64,000 nt of DNA from positions 82,567,574-82,631,573 of the forward strand of contig NC_087063.1 in NCBI RefSeq assembly GCF_963678635.1. The letters run 5' to 3'. This DNA is from Symsagittifera roscoffensis (Eukaryota > Xenacoelomorpha > Acoela > Convolutidae). Under the pieces are notes generated by a model, which made no database searches, was not told the origin of the DNA, and was given only the letters and a program-made list of their open reading frames with translations. This document shows positions 35,701-50,700 of this stretch, piece after piece (positions within the stretch are counted from its first letter, which is position 1; every line of letters begins with the position of its first letter). The position numbers and the translations under genes were made by a program.

Positions 35701-38700
35701 TAACCTTTTAAACCGGAAAAAAATAAACCAGAAAAAAAAGTGAGTGAATAGGCAATTTTTTTATTCCGCTGAGATGCCCATTTTTAAAGCTAGTGAATCA
35801 CATTTTTCTGATCTTTGAACTTTTCCAGTTCGATAGTTGAATTTGCCTTCCTTCTAACAAAAAACGAACTGAACTCAAACGAAACCAAATGTACAGCGCA
35901 AAAAATGAAACTCCTAAAAAACATCACGACTTTATAAAGGAAAAATAACTTCGTTCTTTTACACTTAAGAATGAGATAAAAATATGTTATTAACACAGAG
36001 GCCAATAGTGTCACAAAAATATGACTGATAACACTACTGGGAAAAACTGAATAAGTAAAAATTTGAGTCAACAAAATTTCTTAGGTGACGCACGCCAATT
36101 ATGAGACATAATTCTTAATTGACACGGCTCTTTTCCAGTATCCCCCTTTTCAAAGTACCGAGTTTTATGTTTGTTTTACGTGTTATTACGGTTAAATGCG
36201 TGATGTTACGCTGTAAAGTATGAAGAACAAATCTGTTCTTAGTTGTCGATTTGTTCAACACGGCAAACTTCATTGCATTATGGCAATGTTAAATAAGCTT
36301 TTCAAAATTGAATTTGAAAGGGTGGGAAGTCGAAAAGAGCCAGTGACGCAGGCCAATTATGTTGCATTAGCAGTACCAGTCAATTTTAAAAAAAAAGAAA
36401 TTTACCAATTAACATGCCTCAATGTATAGAGCAGACGCATTTTAACTAGTATTTTCATTAAAAACATCCGACCCTGCCCAGGTTCGAGCCCTCTTACTCT
36501 GCTGCGGGTCTCCTTCTCTTCCTCTACGCTACAGATCCATGGTGTAATAGTCTGTGTCAATATCCTTAGCTTTGGCTGTACTTAATAGCTGGTTTTTGAT
36601 CAAATGAAAAAATTTTGTCGCAACAATATTTGCGTCGCAACAATATTTGCGACTTAGTTTGGAAAAAAAAGAGAAATCATACTATAACACAAGCTTTGCT
36701 TTTGTAATTATAATCATCTACCTTCTCTGCAAGTGAGGTTTGTGCTGGTGCTGACAGCGTCTTCTGGTCTTCCGGAAGGGTGGTTGAAGGTACACGTCCA
36801 GATGCCACTGTCCTCCGGGAAACACTCCGAGATGAAACATCTGCACAAATGCACAAAAACAGCACAAAGTCAGATGAAGGAACAATGCAAAGGCCGGAAT
36901 TTTGGTCAATTGTCAAGGTTAAGCACATGAACATCAAATCTGTTTTCCAAGGCCTAATTAGTCCGCATTCCAACTTTCGTAACAATCGGACAATGTGAAA
37001 AAGTTTTATTTCAAAAAATTTGCAGGTGGGGTGAAGGAAAAAGATTTTTTTTTTTGATTTCTTGAACTCAAACTTCATATTCATCATTCAAAAACCTAGT
37101 GAAATATTTTGTCAAATTCGTCTTTGGGCATTTTTCAACCTATTTGATGTCAATTTTGAGTTATTTTGAAACAACTGATGGCCCGTTTTTATTACCTTGC
37201 GACATTGTTCGAGAAAGAGAAACCGAAGTTTGGGTCTTTGTCTACACAGACACCGTCCTTGCTCCAACTCACAACCAGCTGGTCATTTCCCCCTCCACTT
37301 AGTTCGCACTGTAAAGCTGCTGGGTTGCCCTCATGCACAGTCACTGCCTCCAGGTACTGGAAAAATATCCGAAATTATGATCATTGCTTCGACCGCAAAA
37401 TGGGGAGATATTTTATTGTAGGGGGGAGGGGTTGTTTCCACGCAAAATCAAGAAACAAAGCATGCGTCAGATGAAGCGCTGAGTGATATATCAATTTAAA
37501 GCAATTTAAATCGTGATTCAATCGCTTCAAAAGAAAACTAAAAAACATTTTTCTCCGTGTTGAAAAAATGGGTTTGGAAACTTTGCATAGAAACTGAATT
37601 ATTTTTTGTTTTTCAAATCGGTCTTCGTTAATTGAAAAAGTAACCATTTCATCCAATCCAGAAAAAAAGAAAAACTAAAAACACAAAAATGCTTCATTTA
37701 CAAAGCGGCGAAGTTTCGCTTCGCAAACACTAGCGAAAACACGACAAAAAGCAGCTCTGGAAAAGTCAAAAAAAAATATAAAATAAGCCTCGAATTAGCA
37801 AAAATTCGGCTAGGAATTAGCAAAAATTCCATCTTCAATCAACTGCAATCTAGAAATTTTGAGTTTCACGCACTAACCACTGAGCCACGCACGCTCAACC
37901 ATGAACAAACACTAGTCACGAATAAAGCAACGACATATGCTAATATTCAGCAAAAGAGGCACCAAACACCAACAGACACAATTTTGCAAGCAATATTTTG
38001 CAATATAATAAACTGAAGGCATCCATACTAATTTTTACTTGAAACAGATTGCTAAGCATAAAGCCACATTATGTTTTTATTAGGCATTTCAAAAAAATGC
38101 AAGATAAATTGAGTTAGAAATAGAAATTTTCTGAAATCAAGTTTTTATGATCGTTATATTGTTTGAAACATATAGCTTTTTTTGGTTCGTTTGACGAATG
38201 AAAAATGCATCAACTGTGTTAACTTATTACTACGCAAATTTCAAAGCACATGCTATCAAAAAGCCGTAAAGGTGCCCAAAAAGTGGCACCAACATTTGCG
38301 ACTAAGGTTTAAAAAAAAAAGGAGGTTCTTAATAATACACTAAGTTGATGCTAGTGTAAAAAACAAAATTACATAATTTTTACTTATTTTTAATGGAAGC
38401 TATTTGAATCAATCAGTTTGTCTAAGTTTAAACAAAAAAACGGTTCCAATTGTTGCTGAAAAATTAAACAATTTCTCTAAAACGAAAAGCTGTTCCCTAA
38501 TTTTGTAACAAACAAAAATTTTCTACGCTTTTCTTCATTCTCACTGATGAATCTCTGCCAAAAAACTGTACGTAGAATTGCAACAAAAGACATTTATCAA
38601 ACAGCAAGAAATTGAACATTTTTGTGCAAGTACCACACAAATTTCAGGCTATAGTGATTCTCTGAAAAATATCTATATATGTTGCAAAGTTTTGTAATTT

Positions 38701-41700
38701 TTTGTCAGTTTAACTTCACTAGCTATTAGTTCAACTTAGAAGCGTCAATTCATTTCATAAAGACAAGCAAAATTGGACAGAAAATTGATTCATCTGACAA
38801 AATGAAAAATTGAATCAGCTGACAAAATGAAGGACTTCCAGCAAATACTGTAGAAAATCTGAATACATCAATTAAACACTAAAATCAGTAGCCTACATTT
38901 TGAAAAATTAACTGATAGTATAACACAAGCATTATATATGTTTCCTATAAATCAATTTTTGTTGTTGTTGCTCTACCATCTAAGCTATCTAAAACCAAAA
39001 AAAAAATCAATAGTTTTTTCACAGGAAATTTGATCATCCTCATCTAAGGGAAGTCGTACAAAAAACTTGATAACAAATTGCTATTTTAGACATATAAAAT
39101 CAAAACAATGTCTCGATATAGGTACCAAACCCCAAGAAGTTTTTTTTCCGACTTCTGAAAATGCGGAAGAACTTTGTCTTATCGTGTATTTTAGTTTTTT
39201 CTTTTCTCTTTTTATTTTCCGCAAAAAATAAGGCTCCGCAAAAAATCGTCGTAATAGGTTAAGAGATATATCATATTAATCCCCCTGCAGTTGTGATTAA
39301 AAACTATCAAAAAACCCTCAGTTGAGATTTTTGGTCTAATTTTGAGCGAATAAAGCGAGCTGGCTGGACTGTAATATAGAAATAAGCTGAAAAAAAAAAC
39401 TTATTTTTGCTCCAACAACATTAATTTTTGAAGCTCTTTTAGCGTCTTCCTGGCAACAAAAAATACCAAAATAGAAAAAAATCAGCGAAAGGCTAAAAAA
39501 ATTTAATTTCTTTAAAATTTCTTTTTTCGATTAATATTTTGGTTAAAACTGTTGAAAGATAAGCGTATTTATCTCTTATTAGCAAAAAATCCTACCTTCA
39601 TTGCCGAAGGAGCAAAAAACCTGTGATCGAAATTTTCTGTGCTACTTGATCAGAGCTGTCCTTGTTTCAAATTGTTTTTTTTTTTCGACTGAAAAGGAAA
39701 AATAACCGACTTCAGTTAAAAAAAAAGTGGAAGGATCTTTTTGAGGTCTTAGATTTCTGGCAATAAAAATTTTTGTGAAAACGTCATGAATGCTTTTGGC
39801 AATATTTTTTCACCACGAGCTTATTTCTAGTATTTGCGTACCTTTAAAATCTGGATAGACATTTTTGATAGTTTCTGAGGCTGAGAATTGAGAGCAGTTT
39901 TCAAGTTTAACACAATCGGGGCTTCTTCTTCTAGTTGGGCGAGGATCACTTTCACGACAGCCGAGTCTGAGTCTCGTCCGGCGACATTCTCCGCAACTAT
40001 AGAGTAGGTTCCTTCGTCTTCGGGAAAAGTCTCCGGTAGGTAAAGGGAGAACCACTGATCTCCTGAATGCAGCAAAAAATTCATATTTAACAAATTTCCA
40101 CACCAAATACAGAAAAAATAAGTATTTTAGATTTGATTAACTGGAATCTGTAAAAAAATACAGTTTATTGAAAACTTCTTAGAAGGAGCGATTAATTTGA
40201 AGTGGAAAAAAATTTGAGTTTTGAGCTTAAATTTGCAATGTTGAAGTTTTTCAAAACATTTTAAAAAAACTGGAAAAGATTTTTAAAAAATTCTTGCTGG
40301 AAAAGACGAGAAAAAAATACCGCTGTTCCTCTAATAACAAAGCTAGGTGTATATAAATCAACCGAAGTATAAACCGGCTAATAACCAATCAAAAAGACCA
40401 TGTATAATATAATAATTATGTAACAATTCTGAGACAGTTACGTAATCATGCCAACTTTAACAAAAAAAGCTATAGTTTTGGACTGGTTTCTACATAAAAA
40501 AGGGAAGATTGAGAACTTTCGCCCGAGTATTGTAAAAATCACTTCTCGTCTCTTGTATTTTTGCGAAAAGCATAACAGCCAAAAAAAAATTTTTAGCATC
40601 CAAAAACTTAAACAAGTATGAACCATAAATTTTGATTCCAAAAGAATATTAAAAATAGAGTTTTCGTTTCATTTTCTGAAATTGAAAGAACAATTTTCAA
40701 AATCACTTATATAAATATTATTCAAATCAGAAAAAAAATTACTTAGATTAATAAGGGTCGAGCTTTCAATTTTAATAGAGTACACCAAATTATTTGCAAA
40801 AACACAATAAAGAAGGAAAAATGTTCAAATCAAGGAACTTAGGGCAAATTTAGCACGTAAGGATTTACCTTTGCAACGGGTTAATATTGCGTAGGCAACA
40901 GGGGCTTAATAACGCCAACAGCAAAAAGTGCCCAAAATTTGCAGATTACTTCTTTCGAACAACTTAAGCTCGCGATATAAAGCGTAGCGAACGAATAGCA
41001 GTACTCAAGGGTTTGACTGAAAATCTGGTTTGAAATACGCCTGTTTCCAGCAAACCCCACAACCCAAGAAAAGGGAATAAGTTTGTTATGAACCTGCTGC
41101 CAAAACGGGTCGCCAAATTTGAAAACCAAGTCTTCACTTCCAGTGTTTAGATATTGAGGAAAAGAGCCCTACAATCAGCAGGGCAAAAGCGTGTTAACTT
41201 GAGAACATATACACAGTCTGAAGCTAGAATTTTCTGTCCATTTGAGATCAAAATAGAAAGAGCATTTCAAAGACTAAATCGAGCTTGAAGTCTTTTTTGC
41301 TGAACAAGTTTTCGTAGCCAATTTTTATTGCTTTCCTTTCAAAATTCTAGTTTTAAATTTCAGTTAGAAAACGTTTTATGGACTGTTAATCTTAAGAACT
41401 GAAAATTTATTTAGTTTTACGCTGAAGACAATTGCTCACGATATTATGCTAACTCAAATTTCTGCTTATGCCGCAATAAAATCTTCGCTTTTTTAAGTTT
41501 GCTAAACGTACCAAGCGGCTACTAGTTTACAACCCGCAAAATAAACGCTCAAACCCATTTTAAACATGAACACTTTCAATGATTCTGAGCCTAAAATAAG
41601 AAAGCACAAGTTTTCATTTAATTCAGATTCAGGGGACATTCACGGCCTGGGAGCTTAGAGACCCAACGGGTTTTGTAATGAACCGATTAGTTATGTAGGG

Positions 41701-44700
41701 ATATTTCACTATTGATAAGAAGAGTTCGAAACATGTGAGCGCTTTCCACGGGTTATTTTGTTTCAAATTTCAAAGCATGGTATTATTTCGGGGCTAAAAT
41801 CTAAATATGGTTTATTCCATGAAATATACTGAACAACATGACAATTTATTTATATAGATTGAATCATTTTTCTAATTTTTAAGTTAGAAAAATGATTAAG
41901 TAATTTTTTAATTTCCGTTTTTTTTTTTCAAATTTCAGAATTTTTTATTTGAATTTCTATCACTAATTGCCTAAAAAACGCAATTGAGAAAAAAAACAAA
42001 TTTGGAAGCCGTGATTTTCTTACGTTGGTTAATTTGGAACTCCTTAGACGCGACTATTCTCTCCTTCTTGTTTTTATTCTTCTCCTGCTTGTACCACGTG
42101 ACTTTGGGCAGGGGAACGCCGGTGACCTCTACTTCCAGTTTCAGAGGCTGACCCGACTTCACAGTCTTGCCCGACAACTTCTTCCGAATCAGAGGCGCCT
42201 CTCTATGGGCTAAATAAGCATGAAATATATTTTAAAAATGAAAATCTCGTTTTTCTTCCATTTGGTTCCATTGCGTTGAAGGAAAAACTGGTTTTTAAGA
42301 AATTGTTTAAAATATTCAAAATATGACTGGAAATTTTCAACAAAAGTTGAACATAATTTCTTTTTATTTGGCCTTAATTGGACCAACCTACTAGGATGCT
42401 CGGTAAAAACTGAAATTTCAAATTGATATGCTTGAGTTCTTTTACAGCTCTCTGAAATCATGCCATCTGAAATCTTTTTTAATCACATAATTTAACCAGC
42501 CACAGGTCTAACCCGAAGATTAATTACTTAAGGTTAATTAAGCTATGGCTATCTTACAAGAGCTTACTTTATAAATTGCAGCGCACGTGCGATTTGATCT
42601 CGCAATCATATAATTGCTGGTCACCATCACTACCGATGCGCCACAACTCAAAATTTTTTTTTTGCTTTGTTTTAGGGCTTTGAAAATCTAGCTCGCAATT
42701 GAGTAAGTTTTTCTGCATGCAAGATATATAGATACCTCTAACGACTACATTGCAATTCGTAGTTGAAAACTGCTTCTTGTTAGTTTTGGACTGAGCTCTG
42801 AGAGAGTAGATCCCTGAGTCTGTCACTGACGCTTTCGGCAAAGTGAGCAGATATCTGTTTCCTTTGCCAGTTTCGATCTTGACCCCGTCTCGCTTGGGGT
42901 CAAGAGGTCGGTTGTCTTTGAGCCACGAGACTTCACAGGGGTTTTCTAGTTCCACGACTAGTTTCATTTCCTGGTTCTCATCAACTCTTAGATCGTTCAG
43001 TTGTTTCACAAATTTTGGAGGCCCTGAGGAGTCTAAAAAATGACTTACGTTTAAGCCACAATTAAATACTGAAAAAATGACTTGACTAATCAGTTAGGCG
43101 TAAATTTTTGAGAAAAAAGTATAATCTGACAAATATCTTTACTTGGCAAATTTAACATAACCAATACCTTAATTTTCAAAAAGAGGTCAATATTTCAAGC
43201 TTTTTTTCTAAATTCAGAAAAACTGTCTTAACCAGTATTTTTAATCGTTGCAAAAAAAGTATATAGATGTTATGCAAAAAGTATCTGCAATTTCGATGAA
43301 AATTAAAAATCAGTGATCTCAGTTTTAAAGTCATTTTTGCCTATTTGTCCCAGAAACTCAAATTTTGATCTCTTGCGATCTAACAAAACAGAAAAAAAAT
43401 GTACTTTCCATTTCAAAAGAAGAAATGGGTGCTTTAGAAAAAACTATATAAATGAATCGAAACAAAATTATCTCTATAATAAGCATTCGATTCGTAAATA
43501 TTAATTTTTTATTCAATTAATTTTAAGTTTATCAATAAAACATTTTACGGTTTCTTCATTTGAATGAACAAAATACTCATGCTCGTGTTCATGGAATACT
43601 ACATTTTAAACCAACTAGTTTTTTTGAGGTACCTACAATAATAATAATTTCCCTAAGACATAGCTAATACAAATCTTCGAGAGGGTTTGTAACAAAAATC
43701 CATTCTAGCTTTGATCTAATAACGTCGGTAGGCGCGTATCTACGATTTTCTCGAGGGAGACGATTTTTCAAAAAAGTTTTCTAGATTTTCATATCACTAA
43801 AAGACAAACATTCATCTCAACATTTAATATAAGCTCAGACAGAAATTTCTTTTTGGAGCCCTAATCAAGACAGGTCCGTCTATAATGTAATACGATACTT
43901 GAACCCCTACGAACTCACTTTGAAATATATGTAAATCTCAGTCAGAACCTAACAAAACTATGGTATCGTTTTAATTGTTATCCTCAAAACTTTGATGATT
44001 TTGTCGCACGATTTGATTTAGAGACCAATTCGTTGTGGTTATTATTCCAAAACAGTACAGTGCTGATTTAAATTAAACGGACAAAACGCGTTAAACTTGA
44101 AATTTAAAACCCGTTTTTCTCAAATTGGGTAGAGTTTAGGTGAAAACTTATCAGACAAAACTTGCTTAAAATTTTAGCAGGATTGATATGGTGTAATTTG
44201 TTTTACGAAATTTGGGCCCAAAATTTTACCCCAAAAAATGGGTCATTTTGGCTTTTCTTAGTTAATCAAAAATTACGCCGAAATACCCAGTCGATCACAG
44301 AGATAATTATATCAAAGTGAGCCCCTTACGTAGTCCAACAAATTTTAGCAGGGTATAATCTCCAAAATAATGTATAAAATAATTTATTTTTGTTCGATAG
44401 CCACAAAAAGTCGTTTTTACTATAAAAAATACCAACTATTGATTGAAAAGCAATTTTTAAACAATTTGCAATTTTTTTTGGAGAATATACACTTCTTAAA
44501 GTTTGTTGGGCTACGTAAGGAGCTCATTTTAATATAACTATGTCTGTGATCGACTGGGTATTTTCGGCGTAATTTTTGATTAAATAAGAAAAGCCAAAAT
44601 GATCCATTTATGGGGTAAAATTTTGGGCCCGAGTTTCGTAAAACAAGTTATACCATATTCATCTTGCTAAAATTTTAAGCAAGTTTTGTCTTCATAAGTT

Positions 44701-47700
44701 TTTACCTAAACTCAACCCAATTTGAGAAAAACGCGTTTCAAATTTGAAGATTAGCTCGGTTTGTCCGGTTAATTTAAATCAGCACTGTATTGCCAAGAGA
44801 CTGTTGGAAAACGGTCAATGAACTTTTGATTTTGATCTATTAAAAAATGAAAAGCAAACCTCTTTTCGAGCATTTTTGATATCTGGTTTGAGAAATCATT
44901 CATTTTTTACACTTTAAAACATAGAGATGCATTTGCATTTGGGTAAATAAAAGGCATAAATTGGCTTCCAGTTTGCAAATGGAATTTGAAGTAAACTTAC
45001 AATGGAAACAAACATCGAGCTTTGGAAAAAGTTCAAACATGGAAAATTTTTCTTGAAAAACAGGTAAAAGCTAAAAAACAAGACGACCAGCAGTTCACAG
45101 CTGTCCGAATATCAAAAAATTGAAAAAACTTCTGACTGGCAGCAGTACAAAACAACTTTGCCAAAAATAACTTAAATACAAAACGTAAATACAACTTTGC
45201 CAAAAATAAAAATTATTTTTCCATTATGCGAAAATTTGTACTCAATATAAATTAGGTTTAAAATAATGATGATTTTACAAATCACAAAAATTTAATTAAC
45301 CCAAAACGACATAGAATAAGAGAAAATTGTAAAATAAATGATGAAAAATTTTGAAACCGTTGAAAACTGTCATTTCCACCAAGGTACTTCGGTACCGTTT
45401 AATACTCCATTTGGCTTCAAAAACAATGAGAGAACAACCACCGTTGCACGAGAAGAGGTCAAACAATTCTGTTTCTTTTAAATTAAAAAAAAATGGAAAA
45501 TCTCAAGAACCTTGTGTCGATATGTAATATATGTAATACTTGTGAGTGGTGGAAAAACGTTTGGTCGCGTATTGTAACACTTGTCTTTGATGCATCATAA
45601 CCTAGATTGATTCTTATATGTTCAAAACACGGCAAAATAGACTTTTGGATGGAATTATTTCCAACTTCGATTTTTAAGAACAAATAGGACTGCTCGCCAG
45701 GGACAAAACTCAGAAAAAATTAACCGCCCTTTGCTCTCTGAAAACTCGGGATAAAAAGTTATTTTTGAATTTTGAAAAAATTGCAAAAACTGGTGGTGTT
45801 TTTATTCCACCAAAATCTCTCAGAACATAAAAATTTCCAAAATTTCTCAAGGTAAAATTTTTTTTTTTAAATTACACCAAGTAGAACATTTTTGAAAAAA
45901 AAAGATATTACATCCTCAAGCATGGAGAAAAAAGATAAAATCTTCCCCAGCGCTATATGTTTAAACATTATTAAACACCGAGGTGAAGTTGGACTTCGCA
46001 TACACAAGCAAAAATATGACCAATAACGCAACTGGGAAACGATGAATGAGTAAAACTTTGAGTCTACAAAAGTTCTTGAGTGACGCACGCCCATTATGAC
46101 TCCACATAAATGCTAAGTGACGCAAGCCAATTATGACGCTTTAACAGTACCAGTAGAATTGGAAAAAAAAATTACCGACTCACATGCCTATTTAGCAACT
46201 TATTTAGCAACTATACGAAAAATTTCTAAAAAAAAACATCCGACCCTGCCCAGGATCGAACCCTTTCATTTTTTGTGGCTACAGATCCATGATACCTTGA
46301 AGCTAAAAGGCTATTTGTAATATAATAGTCTGTGTAAATATCTTTAGCATTAGCTGTACTTAATAGCTGGTTATTGATCAAACGAACAAACTCTGTTGCA
46401 CCAAATTTGCTTCGCAACAGTATTTGCGACTTAGGTTGGAAAAAAAGAGAGTTCATACTATAATACAAGCTTTGCTTGTGTAAAAAAAAAACAGATTACA
46501 TTTTCATACGTGGAGAAAAAAGTGAAAATACTTCCCCCGCGCGCCATATAAAAAATTAAGTGATCTGGTTCGTGTCTAATAACGTATAAATAATGCTGAA
46601 AAGCCTGCCTCAGTTCAATTTGGAAAATTCTTTGCCGCTTGAGTGTGAAAAACTAAACAAATCGCGCGTTAAATATTCCAATTTGTGTCCAAATTATTTT
46701 GAGCCCCAGTTATTTCAAATAAATTTATCGCAGATCGAGTTTATTTTTAATTTGCTGTCGATGCGTGGACATCGTTGAATGATATGAACATAGCAAACTT
46801 ATAGTGTTCAATTATCTTAAAAAACCGAAAAACATTATCAACTTTTGAAAAATGATTGAAACTCTTTGAATTACACCAATCGTCCAGGTTTTTTGAATTT
46901 TAAGATTTTTAATTGACAATTTTTATATAGCCAACCCAATTTGAGTAAACTTGATCAATAACAATTTTTCTGTTCCGCTGGAAGTTCTACAAGTTATCAT
47001 CCAATTTCCTATTTAAAAGTCACTCAAATTTCTACGCGCGATTCGCAATTTCGTAATTGAAGAGCGTATTTTGGCTTTCTCTTACCAAGTCAACTTGAGT
47101 TGAACTTAACAAGAAATCAAAATCGAGCCGCAAAAAAATCAAATTTAAGCGTGAACAACAATTATGAATTATGAAGAAAAAACCAACAGAATCCATGTGT
47201 TTTCACTAAATTCATTGAAACTGAAAAACATCAGCGAAGCTTTTTGTTTAAAAATAAAATATTGTCGGACGGGAAAAACAGCAAAAGCAAATATTCCGTT
47301 TGTTCCTTCAAACTTCGGAACAAAAATTTTTTTTATTACTATTTCCGAAAAATTTCAAGATATATATTTTTCTATAGTTTGATTATTTATTTAACAAAAA
47401 ACTTCTTAGAGTTTATGCAATTTCCACATTATTTCAAGATACACTGTTTTTTTTATAAATTGAAAAAATTGCACAAGCTGGTGTTTTTATTCCACCAATA
47501 ATTTTCAGAACTTATACAATGTCCAAAAAAATTCAAGGTAAACATTTGTTTGATATTTTGAGAAAAAACTGCCGAAGTCTTCTTTATTCCTTTTATTCCT
47601 CCAGTAACTTTCAGAAATTATTCTGTTCCTGAAAATGAAAAGCGGTTTAGAAATAGAAAAATAATTTAGTAATTTTCACTCAGCACTTCAGAAACACTTA

Positions 47701-50700
47701 ACTATCAGAAGGTAGTAGAGCATCAATTACCCTGAATACAGCTTTGAAAACGGATTTACAAATTTTGGCAAAATTTATTTGAGTATCGAAACTAAATATT
47801 CCAGTTTTAATAAATTGGTTACAAAATTGCTCTGTTAGAGTGAGAAAAAAACAGATATTACATTAAATTAGCAGAAAGTTAGTCGTTTGTGAAATAACAA
47901 AAAAAACTACGAAAGCGATCAGTTTTATTATTTCAGATTATTGATTAATTAATTAAACAGATATTGAGCTAAGCAGATAAGAAAGTGATGGTCAAAGTCC
48001 AAGCAAACTAAGTTCGTTGGCTAGAAGTACAAACGCCTATTTTCGATCTGAAAAACAACAAACTAACATTTAACATTAATTGCATTTGAATCAGAAACCT
48101 TAATTTTTCAAGTTTTTTTTAGGTCATGAAATGATTAGGATAAAATGTTGTGCATTAAAAGGAGTTCTTGGGTGCAAATCTACTCCAATGAAACGATACG
48201 ATATACAAAAACTGAGAGAAAAAGTTGGAACACAATTTCAACACCGATTTTTTTCCAAGCTAATTTGGTAGAAATCAGATTTAATTTCAGATTCATGGAG
48301 TCACGTTTAAGCATACTTTTTTTACCTGTAAGACTTTTTGAAAACAATCAGTTTCTGAATTTTACAAAAAGATGGCGTTCAAATTGTTTGCCAGCTGTCT
48401 GTGTGTGTGTTATCATGACCAAGTAAATATTCCTCACTGACTTGTCTTGTTTCTTGGAAGTGAGTTGGCATTCAATGACGTCATGGAGAGGGCGGGGGAT
48501 CTGGCGGCCACGTTTGAAGAAGAAGTAGACTGGTAGGAGGAAGGTACCAGTAAGGGGGAGGTGTATATCGCTTCTAAGCAAAGCAAGAACTATGAATCAA
48601 ATATATAATGAAAAGTATAAGCAATGGCACATAACCCCAAAAAATCCATAGCTGTAAAGCTTTTCGAAGTTTTTCGGCTTATCTTTGAACAGTTTTCGAA
48701 ACATAAGAGATGTGGTTGATAATTTGAAGTTGAACGTTTAAAGTTGACAATTAAGGCTTGTATTTCAATTAAATGTTGTATTTACGGCTACGATATTTCC
48801 TTAATTTTTGCATGAAGTCATAAACCACAAAAACAATTTCTTGAGCGCCTAACTTTTTTCAATTTAAAGCACGATTTTCAATTTTTTTTTCAAGAATATT
48901 GCCTTTCTTACCATATGGAAGCACATTCATGTAGCATGATGACTCGGCATGGCCGCCTTCATTCTGAGCATGACAGACATACAACCCCTCGTCTTCCAAA
49001 CACACCCTGGATATCACCAATCTATACGTGTACTCTCCCCCATCTGCATATAGTCTAGGGGGGTTCACTTTCAGAGGTTGGCTGTCTTTGGTCCAGAAGA
49101 CGGAAGGTAGGGGGTACCCGCTCACGTGACATATTAGTTCGACTCTGTCGTCCACATAGACGGTGACGTTTTCGAGGCTGGAAGCGAACTGAGGTGCGTG
49201 GACGTTCCCCGATCCCATGATGTAGCGGGAGGTTTCTGCAGCAAACAAACGAGACTTCAATTTTGACCACATTGATTTCTTTGAAAAAAAATAAAAGTAC
49301 TGTTAAGTTGAATTGTAACAGCAAAAGCATTATTCTCGTCTCAATTTTGTTCCGAAAAACTTTGTATTTGCGTGTTTTACTTTTTTTCAACTTTTTGTTT
49401 TCCACACAAAATCAAGCACTACAAATAATCATTGGATGAGGTCGAGTGATAAATCATATGAAAGCACTTGTAGTCGTGATTCGAACGACATAAAAAAATT
49501 TCAAATTTTCTTCTGTTTTGAGAATAGAAATTTTTGACTTTTTAGTCTAGTTTCGAGCGAGTAAAGGCGAGCAAGAAGGCTTACAATAGACTAATTATGC
49601 TTAACTTAAGCAGCGAAAATTTAGTTTTAGTCTAGTAAAGTTACTTTCTGGATTTTGTTCAGAAAAATTTTAGGAAAAACTCTTCAAAATTTCAAAAAAA
49701 TCTGCAAAAACAAATTTTAACCGACTTTTTGTTTTTCAAGTCAGTTTCCTAGAAAAACTGTTGCCCAATTTGCCTATTTGACTATGAATGTCGAATATGC
49801 CTAAATTGTAGTTTTTCGTTCAGATCCTTTTATTACACCTCGCAGAAAAAACGATACTAATTGAAAAACCTTAATTAAATTTTTAAGACTACGATCGTAA
49901 CATTCTGTGCCATTGCCACAACAACCGGCTATCCTTGTTTTTCAATTGGAATGGTTGACAGATGAAAAATGTGCGAAAAAAGGAAAAATTGAAACAGTTA
50001 ACTGTTTGGTGTCCTGTTTGAAAACATTCCTACTAAGTATTATTACAATAATTTACCTTTAGACTACAAAAATTAGTTGAAGAGGTTATATTTGGAAAAC
50101 AGATCATACGTATAAAACAATTTTTGCAGAAAAACGCTAAAACTAATGACTGGATAATCTGACAAATACACAAAAAACTCGAAAATTTTTTTGAGCCGTG
50201 TACTTTGCATATATAGGACCAAATAGCCTGCCTCATTTCATCTTTGAATGATTCCAAAACGGAATAAATATCAGATTACTCGTTAACAGCACAAAAAACA
50301 TTGTGCATAAATTGTCCAAATTGGCAATTTTTAAACGTGCATAACATTAAGAAAAATGCTAACAGGTGGAATAACTTTTCGAGTTTGAGCTCAAGACACA
50401 AATACCTTTCGAATAATAAACAAAACTCCGTCACTTTCTTTAAAAAACGGAACAAAACACAGACGTTCGTCTTATCGGTGCAAAATAATCTGAAAAAATT
50501 AGCGCTTTAAATTTGCTCTAAAACATTAAGTCCTTAATTAATGTGCAGGTGCTAAACTGCACTTTGGAAACACGTGCAAAACAACGAAAAAAGATAAGCG
50601 TTATCTCCAGTTTTCTAAAAAGGCCTTGAACACAACAATGAAAAACGCCTGCATGAGACATCCGCCTCCTGATTTAGAAACCTTCTAGGCTTTTTTTCTC

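Larger units (their letters stand above)
43033..48437. other. 5.4-kb intron between x13 and x14
   Basis: The longest intron. It contains the mariner-like foldback (44058-44787) and R4 copy 2. The phase mismatch between x13 and x14 suggests a small exon may be hidden here, but I could not find one with both splice sites and an Ig-like frame. Confidence 0.6.

Noticed and set aside
36677-37087. 136-codon ORF on the - strand
   Set aside because: Overlaps exon x18 in a different frame. The Ig motif (EDSGIWTC) and both splice phases support the other frame.
39810-40106. 98-codon ORF on the - strand in the exon x16 region
   Set aside because: Wrong frame; the overlapping frame has PEDEGTYSIVAEN and matching splice phases.
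48460-48540. Short + strand frame reading NDVMERAGDLAATFEEEVDW
   Set aside because: Only about 29 codons between stops with no splice support. The opposite strand candidate x13 joins x12 in phase.
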